Shown here: positions 34,506-45,578 of the stretch, piece after piece
How the letters are laid out: every line of letters starts with the position of its first letter
Numbering within the stretch: the first letter of the stretch is position 1
Assembly: GCA_018135685.1 (NCBI GenBank)
Contig: JAENPR010000005.1
Coordinates: 992,001 to 1,056,000 of the forward strand
Origin: Themeda triandra
Lineage: Eukaryota > Streptophyta > Magnoliopsida > Poales > Poaceae
DNA: 64,000 bases
Direction: 5' to 3'
Made by a program: the position numbers and the translations under genes
Notes under the pieces: model-generated
Database searches by the model: none
Told to the model about the DNA's origin: nothing
The model's input: the letters and a program-made list of their open reading frames with translations, nothing else

Positions 34506-36042
34506 GAGTAAAATATATCGTGGATACCTAAACTATTGACGTTTTCTCATCTGGGTACTCAAACTTTCAAAACGACTATCAGGTACCTCATTTTTTCCCG
34601 TGGCGTACTGCGTGGCCACACAAGCACCAACAGCCTACGTGGACAGGCCACCTGGACTACTGGCTTGGCAATTTTACTGAAACCCCTCGCTGAAACAGCT
34701 CCCTCACATTATTCTCCTTCACTGTCTCTCTCTCTCTATTCACTTGAGCCAGCGCGGGCATCCCCAAGACCACTGGCCCCAACTCCCCCGAGCTCGCTGC
34801 CCCTGTGGCTCTGCCCGCCTCTGCCTAGGACATGCTCAAGGATGGCGCGCCGATGCACGTGTTGTGGCGCGTTGCCTGCGCTCGCGCTAGCGGCGGCGGC
34901 ACGGCGGCGTGGGGCCCCCTAAGCAGCCGTGCGCCACCGTACGGTGGTTCGGCGCCGGCAAGGCCACTCCGTGCAGCGCCGACATCAGCGGACGAGCGTG
35001 CAGTGCGCCACGGCGCTGTCGGAGGAGGATGGGCTCGATGTCGAAGTCGCGGCATGCCAGGAAGAGCAGCGGGCCCAACATCGGCAGTGGCGTCGGCCCC
35101 AAGGGCAGCGGAGGGAGCGCAGAGGAGTCGGCACGGTGGGCTCGCCGTCCAGTGGCGCTAGGCCCGCCCACCCGCTCCTCCTTCCTCCGCTTCCAAACCC
35201 TGCGCCATCGCCGCCGCCTCGCGACTGGGCAGCCGCAAATGTGCGGGCGCGCGCCACCTCTTTGCGGCCGAGGCGCGCAGCCGCCGCTCTTTGCGGCAGC
35301 GCGCCATCCCGGCGCACGGCGCGGCTCCGGCTTCCCCTCGACGCGGTGACGGCGCCCCTCCCCCGATCTGCGGCGACGCGGCCCCAGCGACTGAGCAGCG
35401 CGACCCGTGGGCACGGCAGCCCCGGTGCACGGCCTCCTCCCTTATCGACAGGGCCCCTCCCCCGACCTGTGGCGGCGCGGCGCGGCGAGGCCCACCCACG
35501 CGCGAATCAAGCCGGCGCGGACGCCTGCGAGCTCCACCTTTCCCGCATGAATCAAGCCTTCTTTCTCTTGACCTCCTCCCGCTGCCCTCGAAGACCTCCC
35601 AGATCGCCGGGATGAGCCCCGAGTGCGCTGCCCACATGCCGTCGTGCCCCGCGCACACCTCCCTCAGCTTGTCCTTGCGCACCAGCTCCAGCGCCGCCTC
35701 ATCACCGTCGCGTCGTCCTCTTCCCGGCGGTGCCTCCACCTCCACCCGCGGCGGCGGCGACGAATGAGGAGGAACAGGAGCGGTCGGAGCTGGAGCCGGA
35801 GGCGGCGGGGAGAGGATCTGAAAAGTGAGGAAGAGAGAAAGGGCAGTTTTTTTTTTTTGAAAAGATTCCAGGCCTGAGTGTCCGGCTGCCATAGTGGCAC
35901 TGCCTCATCAGCTATTGGCGCTGGCGTGGCTAGTTTTAGACCTTTGGAGCGAGTCAGCAATAGTTTGAGTATCTAGATAGTCATTTCAAATATCCAGATG
36001 GAAGGCCCTCAAAAGTTTAAGTACCCATGGTGCATTTTACTA
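34506..36042. mobile_element. Mutator-like element (Pack-MULE type), 1.54 kb, with gene-derived GC-rich interior
   Basis: The ends are long imperfect terminal inverted repeats of about 80 bp: AGTAAAATATATCGTGGATA with ACCTAAACTATTG on the left, and AGTAAAATGCACCATGGGTA with CTTAAACTTTTG on the reversed right end. The flanks are 9-bp near-duplicates TATATTATT (34,497-34,505) and TTTATTATT (36,043-36,051), the Mutator-type length. The interior, about 34,740-35,830, is extremely GC-rich and quite unlike its surroundings, and includes a recognisable malate synthase fragment. No transposase is present. Overlapping long ORFs in all frames are a composition effect. Confidence 0.8.
35588..35706 (-). 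pseudogene. Captured malate synthase gene fragment inside the MULE
   Basis: The minus strand reads EAALELVRKDKLREVCAGHD, followed by GMWAAHSGLIPAI and EVFEG. The family has VRKDKLREV.AGHDGTWAAHPGLIP, a highly conserved malate synthase segment (glyoxylate cycle: acetyl-CoA plus glyoxylate to malate). About 40 codons are present, without introns and with a few substitutions (T to M, P to S). Both ends merge into unrelated GC-rich sequence, so it can have no enzyme function. It is evidence of gene capture by the MULE. Confidence 0.8.
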
Positions 36043-36051
36043 TTTATTATT

Positions 36052-37697
36052 CTTGACGGACAAGAAAAAATATCCAGATGGAAGGTCCTCAAAAGATCAT
36101 GAAGAGTTTTATTCGCAGTTGTTTGGATGTGTAATTGGAAAGTACCCTTTTCAATACCTAGGCCTACCCATGAACACTAGAAAGTTAAACAACAAAGATT
36201 GGAAAGTAATTGAAGAAAGGATAGAAAAAAGACTAAGCAGGTGAAAAGGTAAGATGCTCTCGGTAGGAGGACGTTTGGTGTTAATAAACTCAGTGCTGTC
36301 TAGTTTACTGATGTTTATGATGTCATTCTTCGAAATAGAGGAGTATCAGAGAAAATAGACATGTTCAGATCCCGTTTCTATTGGCAAAATGATCAACATA
36401 AGAAAAAATACAGGTTAGCTGGATGGAAAATGTTGTGTCAACCCAAAGACCAGGGTGGTTTGGGAATTCAAAACTTGGATATTCAGAATAGGTGTTTATT
36501 AAGCAATGGTTGTTTAAATTATTAAATGAGGATGGAATGTGGCAAGAGTTGCTAAGAAACAAGTATATCAAGGGTAAGACTTTAGGGAGTTGTGTCAAGA
36601 AATCAATGGATTCACATTTCTGGAAAAGTTTAATGAACGTTAGAGAGTCTTTTATGGAATTTGGCTCATTTAGGATAAATGATGGGACCCAAACCAGGTT
36701 CTGGTATGACACTTGGTTGGGAAACAAGCCGATTAAAGACAAATTTCCTTCGTTGTTTAATATAGTCAGAGGTAAATAAGATTCAGTAGCGCAATTACTT
36801 AGGAGCGTGCCCTACAATATTTCTTTTCAAAGAAATCCAGTAGGGGCAAGCCTAAGTGCCTGGCATAGAATTGTTTCATCTGTACATGATATTAACTTAT
36901 CGGAGCAAAGGGATGTCTTTATGTAGAACTTAAATACATCTGGTACCTATACGGTCAAATCCTTGTATGCTGCGTTGATTAACAATGGGGTTAGAGTGTC
37001 ACAAGACATTTAGCAAGTTAAAATACCAATGAAAATTAAAATTTTTCTGTGGTACTTGAAAAAAGGAGTGGTTTTAACTAAGGATAATTTACTTAGGCGT
37101 CATTTGACAGGTAACAAATACTGTTGCTTTTGTCATCGTCCTGAAACAATAGACCATCTCTTTTTTGATTGCGCTTATGCCAAATTCCTGTGGCATGCTA
37201 TACACATACTATTTGGCTTATTACCTCCTTTAAATATGGGGGATTTATTCTTACAGTGGTCAAAAATTGGAAGCAAAAAGTATAATTCATTGTTATTAAC
37301 TGCAGCTGCTGCACTTTTATGGGCAATTTGGTTAACCAGAAACGAAGTGGTTTTTGATAAATGTAGACCAAAAAATTTCTTGCTGGTATTCTTCAGGGGA
37401 ATGCACTGGCTCAGGCAATGGGCAAGTCTGCAACGCCATGATGATCAGCGAAACCAACTGCTCCAAGTTGGACAATTCCTAGAAATATCGGCGCTGCAAT
37501 TTTTTAGTTCCAATGGGTGGTCGTCCACAAGACATATTTGTCATGTTTAGATTAAGAACTTTATTTCGTTTCTGTTTTCCTATGGAGGTTTGCATGCAGC
37601 CAGTACTTTAAACCCGTTGACAAAACTTCGTAATAATTGGCAAGATTCTATCTTTTGATAGAAGAAGCCGGGTATTCAATATCCATTATGTAAAAAA
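36052..37697 (+). mobile_element. 5'-truncated LINE remnant (RT tail and zinc-binding domain)
   Basis: Broken frames run in order through the end of a plant LINE ORF2. FGCVIGKYPFQYLGLPMNTRK (36,120-36,180) is the classic RT C-terminal motif. Next come SVGGRLVLINSVLSSL and RSRFYWQNDQHKKKYRLAGW, then WLFKLLNEDGMWQELLRNKYIKG, then the zf-RVT domain at 37,029-37,550 (MKIKIFLWYL, CCFCHRPETIDHLFFDC, WAIWLTRNEVVFDK). Several stops and frameshifts separate these parts, for example before 36,492 and near 36,780, 36,926 and 37,013. The 3' UTR ends with a short A-run at about 37,691-37,697. The fragment begins right beside the MULE. Confidence 0.85.
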
Positions 37698-37835
37698 GGG
37701 AGCACTTAGACTCAAAGACCTATATCTTTTGTGTAATCACCCGCAGGCCTATTGTGAGTCAAAGAAGGAAGAGCGTGGAAAATAATGACGGTCTGAGTGC
37801 CGCTGGATTATTTTTGTTTTTGAGGGGGAAAAGGA

Positions 37836-38801
37836 GTCTGAGCCTCTGTCCCCGCTACGTGCGGCCAGGCTCTGCTTTGCGGGCGACGTGGCGTCCGGGG
37901 AGGTTGGCGAAGATGTCGCGGTAGTGGGCTCCCCACTACCGGCCTTCCTCGCCGTTGAGGTGCTGGAGGCGAGCGACGAGGCGGGCGAGAACGACGCGAC
38001 AGTGGCCTTCCCGGCCACCACTGCGGTTCAGGCGCCTTCGGTGGCCCCGATGGGCGATGCCGTGGGGCAGCTGCCCGAGCTGGAGGCGCCCGGGTCGGAG
38101 GCGGCACTAGACGAAGCGATGGCCGCGGGGCAGCCGCCCGAGCTGGAGGCTCCCGGGTCGGAGGTGGCACTGGACGCCGCGGTGGGCGGTGCCGGGGGGC
38201 AGCCACCTGCACCCGGGTTGAAGTCGGCACTGGACGCCTTCTTCAACGCCCTGTGCATTCCGCTGGAGGAGCCTCTCATCCCCAACACGCCGCGCCCGCA
38301 TGTGCCGAGAGCGCGAGATGACGATTGGCTGCCGCGGTGGAGTACCCGTCTGGCGGCAAAATCGGCATATCGCGACCTGAACCCGGAGCGGCAGGCAAAG
38401 CGGATCATGCTGAGCAAGTGGACTAAGCGGCCCTCCAATGACGTGCCAGACTCCTCCTTCGACGATGAGTTCGCCAAAGCCTACGCTGCAGCAAGCCTGT
38501 CCGCCAGGAAGGAGGCTATGGCGGTTATGTTTCCTCGGCGCAGTGCGGCGAGCTACACACCGACGTCGGGCTCCGGGCTGAAGCCGTAAGAGGCAGGTCG
38601 TGGCATTCGGCATCTCTGTCGCTCAATCGGTTTAGTAGCCAGTACGACCTCCGAAACTACGCCGTTAGAGCCGGCGCTTTTTGTGTGTGTTTTGTCCGTC
38701 TAATCCTTTTGGCACCTCGCCTCTAGGAAAGTCGGAATGTAAAAACAATTCTAACTTCTTCTTAATGCGGTACGTGCAGCGCACGTTTTCGAAAAAAAAT
38801 G
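37836..38801 (+). mobile_element. Retroposon with perfect 14-bp target duplication and A-tail
   Basis: The direct repeat GAGGGGGAAAAGGA flanks it (37,822-37,835 and 38,802-38,815). The right end carries CGTTTTCGAAAAAAAAT, a grass LINE-type terminus preceded by the TTCTTCTTAATGC motif common in LINE 3' ends. The interior is a GC-rich frame open from the first base. The copy looks like a 5'-truncated insertion made by LINE machinery, and fairly young given the perfect duplication. Confidence 0.85.
37837..38589 (+). pseudogene. 5'-truncated open frame in the retroposon, low-complexity then RRS/RLAAKS-type domain
   Basis: The frame is open from the truncation point to TAA at 38,587-38,589, about 250 codons, with no ATG near its start (first in-frame ATG near 38,050). 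The first half is rich in A, G, P and E and has an internal near-repeat (GQLPELEAPGSEAALDEA, then GQPPELEAPGSEVALDAA). The second half contains WSTRLAAKSAYRDLNPERQA and KREAM-like text, as in hypothetical proteins linked with grass retroelements. The function is not known to me. It may be the C-terminal end of a LINE ORF1-like or host protein. Confidence 0.5.
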
Positions 38802-38815
38802 GAGGGGGAAAAGGA

Positions 38816-39847
38816 AATAAAAAGAAAAGAAAGCTGCTGGGCTACCTGGACGGCCCGAAACGAAGATAAGCGCAGGCTCGGCCGTGAAAGAAGGTTAAAT
38901 GATGGGCCGAGCCCAGGTTATCAAAAATTTCTGGGGCCAAAATGGCGTGCTACACAAAATATTGATGCATTTTTTTTTCTGAGGCCCATTTGAATCCTAA
39001 TAATCAGAATTTGGGCATAATTAAGCCAATATGATTGTATGCAGAATATATTTATATACTACTGTTGACCATACGAGAAAAATTCCTATGTGCTGCATTT
39101 CTACTCTAGGCTAAACAGTCCCTTAAGGAAAATTGTGGTTTTGTTTTTTTGGAACAAAAGGAAAATTGTGGTTAGTTTCATAATAGCGGGTCTCATCCAG
39201 TCCAGGTGTCCAGCTGTAAAAGCACAGCAAAGTTTTATCTAATCTTGAGTTCTTGACATTACGGACAGCGCGCTTGTTCCAGATGAGAAATAACATTTTG
39301 CGAGATGATAAAATACTTCATTATTGCTTCTTACTAGCCCCTCACGTTCAAGGCAGAAAATGACAACGGGCCGGCAAATCAACAATTTTGTCTTCGTCCA
39401 ATAGATTAATTGATTGTCTACTTCTGCAATGTAAGCTATTGCCTCCATATTTAAAAATGATGCAATCATAGGTTCGGTAATCGGACTAAGTCAAGCAATC
39501 TAGTTTTTTATCTAGTTAATATCATCATTTATGACTAAATGAATATACTATAAAAATAAATGTTCCATAGTGAGAAAGATTCCAACTAATCAGATCAATT
39601 GTTTTTTGATTTTTTTTATCGTTCTAATGGTTCAACTTATTTCCTAGTCTTCGCTAATGTTGCTGAAGTGTTGAAGCATCAAGGATAATTGCCACATTGT
39701 AATAAACAGCTTTGAAAGAGCTAGTTGATTCATCTACCGCTCAAACATGTAAGTGGGGAACTTCACTGGATGAGAACATATGATCCTGCACAAATATTTC
39801 CCATCATTACGCAAGTACAACTATACAAGGCCGTATGCATTTGAGAA
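38816..39847. other. Intergenic, nothing recognised
   Basis: AT-rich sequence, no supported ORF, no recognised repeat. Confidence 0.4.
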
Positions 39848-40646
39848 GTTAGGGTTTGGGGCCGCCGCCGCCGACACCACCGCCGAGGGCCGCCGCCGCC
39901 ACCACCACCGCCTGCGGCCCCCGTTCCCTCGCCTCCGGCCTCGCTGCCGGCGGTGACGCGGAGCGGGGGTCCGCCTCGATTTCCAGTTTTTTTTTTTGTT
40001 TTCGTAGGGTCTTAATCGAGTCCTAGGTCTAGAGTTTGCTCGTCGTCGATGTTCGGTGGCGGAGCTAGGTTTGGTCGGAGGAGCGTGGCTCCTTTGCGAC
40101 TTGGTCTTCCGGCGACGCCGGCGATGCGGAAGCGGCGGCGGCGCAGCGCGGAATAATTTCTCCCAGTCTCTTCCGTTCTCCGATGGCGATCTACTCCGAC
40201 GTCAACGGAGAGGCCGGGGGAGAACTCTCTTGGAGTCGAGGGCCGGCGCATCATTGTCTTTGTCAGGTGATGATGCTGTTGACCCTGTTAATCTCGAGGA
40301 ACATGTTTGGTGAAAACCTGAGCACTGCTCGGGTTGCCGGCGATGGAATCGATGGATGCGTCGTGGGTACAAGAGTTGGCCGATGCGCCGGGAGGCAACG
40401 TCGGCTGATTCGCCCGAAGTAAGTCCTCCTCTCGCGGCCTCCACCCCGTGGAGTTTGGCTCGGTGCCCGACGACGATTGGTTCGCGGCTTCGATGGCGGT
40501 GACGGATGGATCTACGAAGGTTTCGAGGAAGATGAGCGGGAGTTGTAAACTTCTATGTAATTTTCCTTTTCTTTGGAGTCTAGTCTGTAAAAGGGCCGGT
40601 GTAAGGCACTAAGATGAATACATGTTTCTTCTCAAAAAAAAAAAGT
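39848..40646 (+). other. Possible non-autonomous retroposon with A-tail
   Basis: A GC-rich start (GTTAGGGTTTGGGGCCGCCGC) leads into mixed sequence that ends with AAGGCACTAAGATGAATAC, TTTCTTCTC and an 11-base A-run (40,636-40,646). The sharp compositional borders and A-tail suggest a retroposed transcript. Target duplications could not be found, and the ORFs inside have no recognised domain. It could equally be a small non-coding locus. Confidence 0.3.
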
Positions 40647-40908
40647 CCTAAATCAGAGTTGTTTGCCCAGTTACCTTTCTACTAAAATACAACATATTAC
40701 TGCATATATATGATTGTGGATTCCACTTTTTAATAGGATATATACAAGCAGTGAAAAAGATTTATACGCTCTTGCATATTATTAGTTTGTTCTTTGTTCC
40801 TCTATCATCTGGTCCAATGCACGCATATGTTGGTTTCCTTCCTAGTGAGCACAAAAGGGAAAGGGTAAGGGCATCTTTACTTATGTGTACACATAGCAAA
40901 AGTACATA

Positions 40909-41150
40909 CTCTCTGAAGTCGTTTTGGACAAGGCTTGGGTCAAGCATTAGGAATATAAATCATCAATAACTTTTAAGTTGTTGAGTTTGAAAATGCTAAA
41001 AATATATGAATAGATTTGTCTTGAAAAATACTTTCATAAAAATATACATATATTATTTTTTATAAATATTTTTACAAAATAAAAGGTCAAAGTTGTGTTT
41101 TGGAGACGTGTCGCTGTCTTAGACAACTTCTAAATGATATACGGAGGGAG
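40909..41150. mobile_element. Stowaway-type MITE
   Basis: TA at 40,907-40,908 and 41,151-41,152 flank the element. The right end ACGGAGGGAG and the body (GTCGTTTTGGACAAGG, TCAATAACTTTTAAGTTGTT, GTTTTGGAGACGTGTCGCTG) match a common grass Stowaway family. The left terminal motif is shortened (CTCTCTGAAG), probably by a small deletion. Confidence 0.75.
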
Positions 41151-41152
41151 TA

Positions 41153-43012
41153 TAACTTTGGAAAACGACAAGCCCAACGAACCAGGAATCATGGAAGAGA
41201 CACCAAGTTGCAATGGCCATTGCCTCGTATGTTTAAGCATCGGAATGGGAGGCAGTTATCGCACGACGGGCTGTGAGCTGACGGAGCGCACGACCCGTCT
41301 TCAACCTCCCGCCTCGCCCTCTCCTCCGCCGCCACCTCCTCGCACCCTCTACCACCAGACCTTGTCCTCGTTCCATGCTCGTCCTCGACCTTGCCCCCGC
41401 TGCTGACCACCGCCCCACCATGAGCGCTAGAGTTCACTGGAGCTCCGGCACGCTTGCCCCCCCCCCCCCCCCCCCCTCCCCTCCACCAACCGCTACCATC
41501 TTCTCCAACTCGGTGAGACTTCCTCAACCTGGGCCGACCGCTATCACTGCCGGGGCCCCTAAACCACCCAACTACCATCCCTATCATTTGGCCTGCCTGC
41601 CTTCCCTGGCCGACCCCTTAGCCCGCCAGAGTTGGCTTCTTCTCCCTCTCTAGCAACCTTCTCCTCATTGGAACTCTAGGGAACTTCTTCTCCCTCTCTG
41701 GCATGGGCACGGGTGCGGAGTGGGCACATGTGGAAGGAAGAGAGGTGGCGGTTGAAGGAGCAGAACACGGGGAGGAGGTGAGTGTGCGAGGAGGGCGATA
41801 GGCCGCATGCTCCATGATAGCGTGACCCATCACATATTAGAGTTTACTATCGGAATGAACTAGAAATGTTCGCGGTGTTGCCGCTTATGGCCCGTGTATG
41901 CACTGTTGGCAGTGTTTGTACTCAATAATTATTTTTTTTGATCAAATTATCCCAAGTGAAAGTATATATATATTTAAGATGAAGGATCATGGCGTCAAGA
42001 GAGCTGCTATCCATCGAGCAAGCATATTATAGAATATTTGAGGAAATTTAAAGGATCTATACTCTCATATTAGGTCTTAACTGTGAACAAACAGAAGAGA
42101 CAGACACACTTAATTGAAATGAAAGAAGATGTCTCTGCACATTACAAATCTTCATGACTTCATGATCAAAATGAGACGAAACTTTGTAGTTACACCATAG
42201 GCCTTAAAGAGCGGAAGTGGATCATGTGCATATTATCCCTTAAAGAGCGCAAGTGGATTCAGGATTATCACGAGCATGGTCACCGGTATGCTGGAGGGGC
42301 AGTCACTATCTGTGTCTTCATCACGTCAAAGGGACTGGTTTGGTCACTATTGTCGAAACTCCTCTATGCAATGCTTGAACTGCCATGCTTCTTAATCTCG
42401 GTTAGTATCACTATCTTCCATATTATCATATCTAATGATGGTTCCCTTGATTTTGTAGGCAGCACAACATGTTCTACGCAGAGATTTGTTAGCAACAATG
42501 GTTATGGATGCTACTTTCTAGGTCATGTTAAGATAAAAAAATCAATGCAAACAAAACATATTGTAGCTTCTGCAAAGAGACATATTCTGGCAAACATAGA
42601 AAGGAAGTTTAGAGCAGAGTTAAAAAAAAAATCCCTTTGGGCCATCTTGATGCATGGTGTCGACTATCACATTCCCTACATTGTAGTAGATACCAGCCTT
42701 CAAAGTGCAAATACCTCATAAGTGATATGGAGTAGAATCCCTAGGACTGTGCAGCATAAGGAAGCCATTGATTGTACCTACGGGAGAAAAGGCATGTCAT
42801 CATGTAATTTCGTGATCTTCTGCAAGGCGTCAACTACAAATCTTTAATATGCTTATATGACTACTTGACTAATGTCCAACCAAAACCAACCTATCTGTAA
42901 TAGTAAATCTTAGGCTAACTTATGAAAGTTATTGATGTTGATCCATGATGGGCGATTATATATTTTTCAAAAGAAAACTCTCAAGATGGGATACTGTAAA
43001 TAGAGGAAGGTT
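41153..43012. other. Intergenic, no supported gene
   Basis: A GC-rich block at 41,280-41,800 contains a 20-base C-run (41,457-41,476). A 165-codon frame at 42,224-42,721 (CSTQRFVSNNGYGCYFLGHV..) has no domain I recognise and AT-rich codon use. It is left as an unsupported ORF. Confidence 0.4.
41457..41476. repeat. C20 homopolymer
   Basis: Twenty consecutive C residues on the plus strand in a CT-rich stretch. It can form G-quadruplex/i-motif structures and is a likely sequencing-length error site. Confidence 0.9.
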
Positions 43013-43989
43013 CTAATTGAACAGCTTGTGCTCTACGGAGTATTGGATAACTTGTTTCTTAAACAAAAAGCATGTAAGGACCTGCAGCCAACTAAAATAG
43101 GCTTCAAAATGCTTGCTGAAGACATTCCTTAGTTTGGGGACAACAACTACATTTACAACTTAAAACCAAATGCCTCTAAATGCCTTTGTAAGTGAAGAAA
43201 AGGCAAGACGAAAAACTGAGCACCATATAGTTATGATAGATAGTTAGAATGGGCGATAATTTCTATTTGCGCAGTCATCAATCACTAAAGCCAATTTAAA
43301 TTGCCATATGAGATTGATGCTGCTGCTATGCATTTTGATACCATACCATGGCAATGGTATTATATTCATTGGCTCTAAGGTTGGTACTTTTAACCAACAA
43401 TCAAAAATCACGACAAGATAGTACAACTCAAAATTCTGGTGGCCAGGAGTAGGAGAAAAAATCCAGGAGAATTAACTATTTAAGAGTATTTATTAAATTC
43501 TACTGTCTAATTGGACAGCTTGTGCTTTATTGAATAACTTGTTTCTTAAACAAAAAGCATGTAAGGACCTCCAGCCAACTAAAATAGTCTTCAAAATGCT
43601 TGCTGAAGACATTCCTTAGTTTGGGGACGACTACAGTTACAACTTTAAACCAAATGCCTCAAAATGCCTTTGTAAGTGAAGAAAAGGCAAGACGAAAAAC
43701 TGAGCACCGTATAATTATGATAGATAGTTAGAATGGGCGATAATTTCTATTTGCGCAGTCATCAATCACTAAAACCAATTTAAATTACCATATGAGATTG
43801 ATGCTGCTGCTATGCATTTTGATACCGTACCATGGCAATGGTATTATATTAATTGGCTCTAAGGTTGGTACTTTTAACCCACAATAAAAAATCAAGACAA
43901 GATTGTACAATTCAAAATTCTGGTGGCCAGGAGTAGGAGAAAAAAAATCCAGGAGAATTAAGTATTTAAGAGTATTTAAATTCTACTGG
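43013..43989. repeat. Tandem direct duplication, two units of about 490 bp
   Basis: Unit 1 (about 43,013-43,504) and unit 2 (about 43,508-43,989) both run from CTAATTG(A/G)ACAGCTTGTGCT through AAACAAAAAGCATGTAAGGA and GATTGATGCTGCTGCTATGC to AGAGTATTT..AATTCTACTG. Differences are scattered substitutions and small indels. No coding content is recognised. Confidence 0.85.
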
Positions 43990-45009
43990 ACTCTAGTTTT
44001 TGTTCAGGTTAACTGAATAATTGCAGAGTTTAGTTCTTTTTAGGCTGAGCTAGCTAGCATATATTTTTTGGATTATAGCTGATTGACAAGTTAATTTCAG
44101 GAATTTTATGTTGGAAAATGGTGAGCATCATATATGTAGTCTATGGTAAAAAAATGAACCAAACTTTGGTACTATTTTCGAGACCAACTTGTCTTGAAAA
44201 TTGTAGCTTTGGCAATGGTTCTATTGTGCCGTGGCTGAGTCGCTGGTTTTGCTAACAGATGTTCTAAGCTAGGCACTGAAACTTGTAGTGCGTGCATTGC
44301 AGAAAAGCAGATTTTGAATCTGGATGCGTCCATCTTAAAATCTGGCTTTTTCCTAAGCTAATCAAAGCCTGTGAAGCAACCTTTTCAGTTCAATCTACGA
44401 ATACAAGGCTATAGGCAAAAATAATCACTCACTTATGATCAAAGAAGCAATCAATTTTTAGATGCAGTCTATAGTTCCATAAAATACAAGCTAGTGTCAA
44501 CTGACAGGAAAATACAAGCTTCCAGGAGCTAAGCTAGAAGTTAATCCAGTTACCTAAGGTTCTACACTTGATAAACTAAACCACTCTGATAAAAGCAATC
44601 AGCTGTAAATCAGAGTATGAGCCGTGGTCCCTAAAATTCCAGGTACAGGTGGTCCTTTGCAAAGACATAATATTTAATCTCTACACAAATTTAATATTTT
44701 TCGCAACATAAGGCAATTAAAACATACAAATCATTTTAATGCAAACATAGTTGTGCATATGCATTTTTCCAGATAAGGCCACATCATGACAGATCCAATA
44801 AAATTGGTGTTACAATTTGTAGAGCTCTAGGGAATTATAATAAATAAAGCAATTTTGGCTAGAGCAACATATGCAAGCATATTTTCCACGGGTAAAGGAT
44901 AAAGTTATGAATCTAACGAAATTAATTTCACATTATTTGGGTCTATAGTTAATTTATAAGGATTTTCACAAGTTCCTACATGGATTAGTACAAATGTGCA
45001 AGGTATTAT
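43990..45009. other. Intergenic, nothing recognised
   Basis: AT-rich sequence without a supported feature. Confidence 0.4.
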
Positions 45010-45281
45010 TTGTACCGTTCAATTTCTGGACGAAGGGGCAAACCTGCCGTAGATCCCGTTCCCGCCTGCCTCCTGCATCCGCCTGATCCGCAGCTCGCGC
45101 CTTCGTTGCCCGCACCGTCTGGATGCCTGATCCGCCGCTCGCGCCTTTGCTGCCTGCGCCGCTTGGGGAGGCCACGCTGGGGTCTCCATTGGAGGGGGCC
45201 ACTGGGTTGGCACGCCCCGAGCTCCACGCCCGCGCCGGGGTCGCTGCAGCTGCTGTGCCCGCGCCCTCGTCCGCTCCGGGG
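45010..45281 (-). other. GC-rich island, left half, interrupted by the Gypsy element
   Basis: Together with 52,772-53,090 this forms a GC-rich island of about 590 bp before the Gypsy insertion. On the minus strand the far half contains GAGCCGTCGATTGCG and GCCGTTGGATCAAGC, motifs often seen in grass gene leaders. The near half has an open frame rich in A, G and R and a donor-like GGCAG/GTTTGC near 45,045. A short tandem repeat (GCGCGAGC.GCGGATCAGG twice) lies within. It may be the promoter and first exon of a minus-strand gene, but no protein is recognised. Confidence 0.3.
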
Positions 45282-45578
45282 TGTCATCCCCTGGCAACGG
45301 CGGGCACCGATGCGTGAGCAAGACGCTGGAATTTCGCCGGTGAACGGCACCCTGACGCCGGCGAGGTCGCCCCTCAGCCTTGGCGTTTGTTCTATTACTC
45401 AATACGATAAGGATTCTCTTACAGCAGGTTAGCACTTATGTGCTTTACAAGTTCTGGCCAGTGGCCTTGAATGTCATAGACTTAATAGGAAAACGTAAAC
45501 AGGAAATACGCCAGCTCTTCCAGGTAGCGTCTTCAGTTAACGTCGTCTTCAGTGGCAGCCGATGCTCCATGGCTGACA
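45282..45578 (-). repeat. 3' LTR of the Gypsy element
   Basis: 297 bp, same length as the other LTR, with five substitutions between them by eye (about 1.7%). Its outer end reads TGTCAT rather than TGTCAG. The pol frame reads into it and stops at 45,445. Confidence 0.93.

Noticed and set aside
34929..35892. Several ORFs over 100 codons on both strands inside the MULE
   Set aside because: All six frames are open because of the extreme GC content; only the short malate synthase segment has recognisable similarity.
42224..42721. 165-codon ORF
   Set aside because: No recognisable domain and AT-rich codon use; kept only as a note in the intergenic entry.
45123..45432. ORFs extending into the Gypsy LTR from the GC-rich island
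   Set aside because: They cross the insertion border, so they cannot be ancestral host frames.
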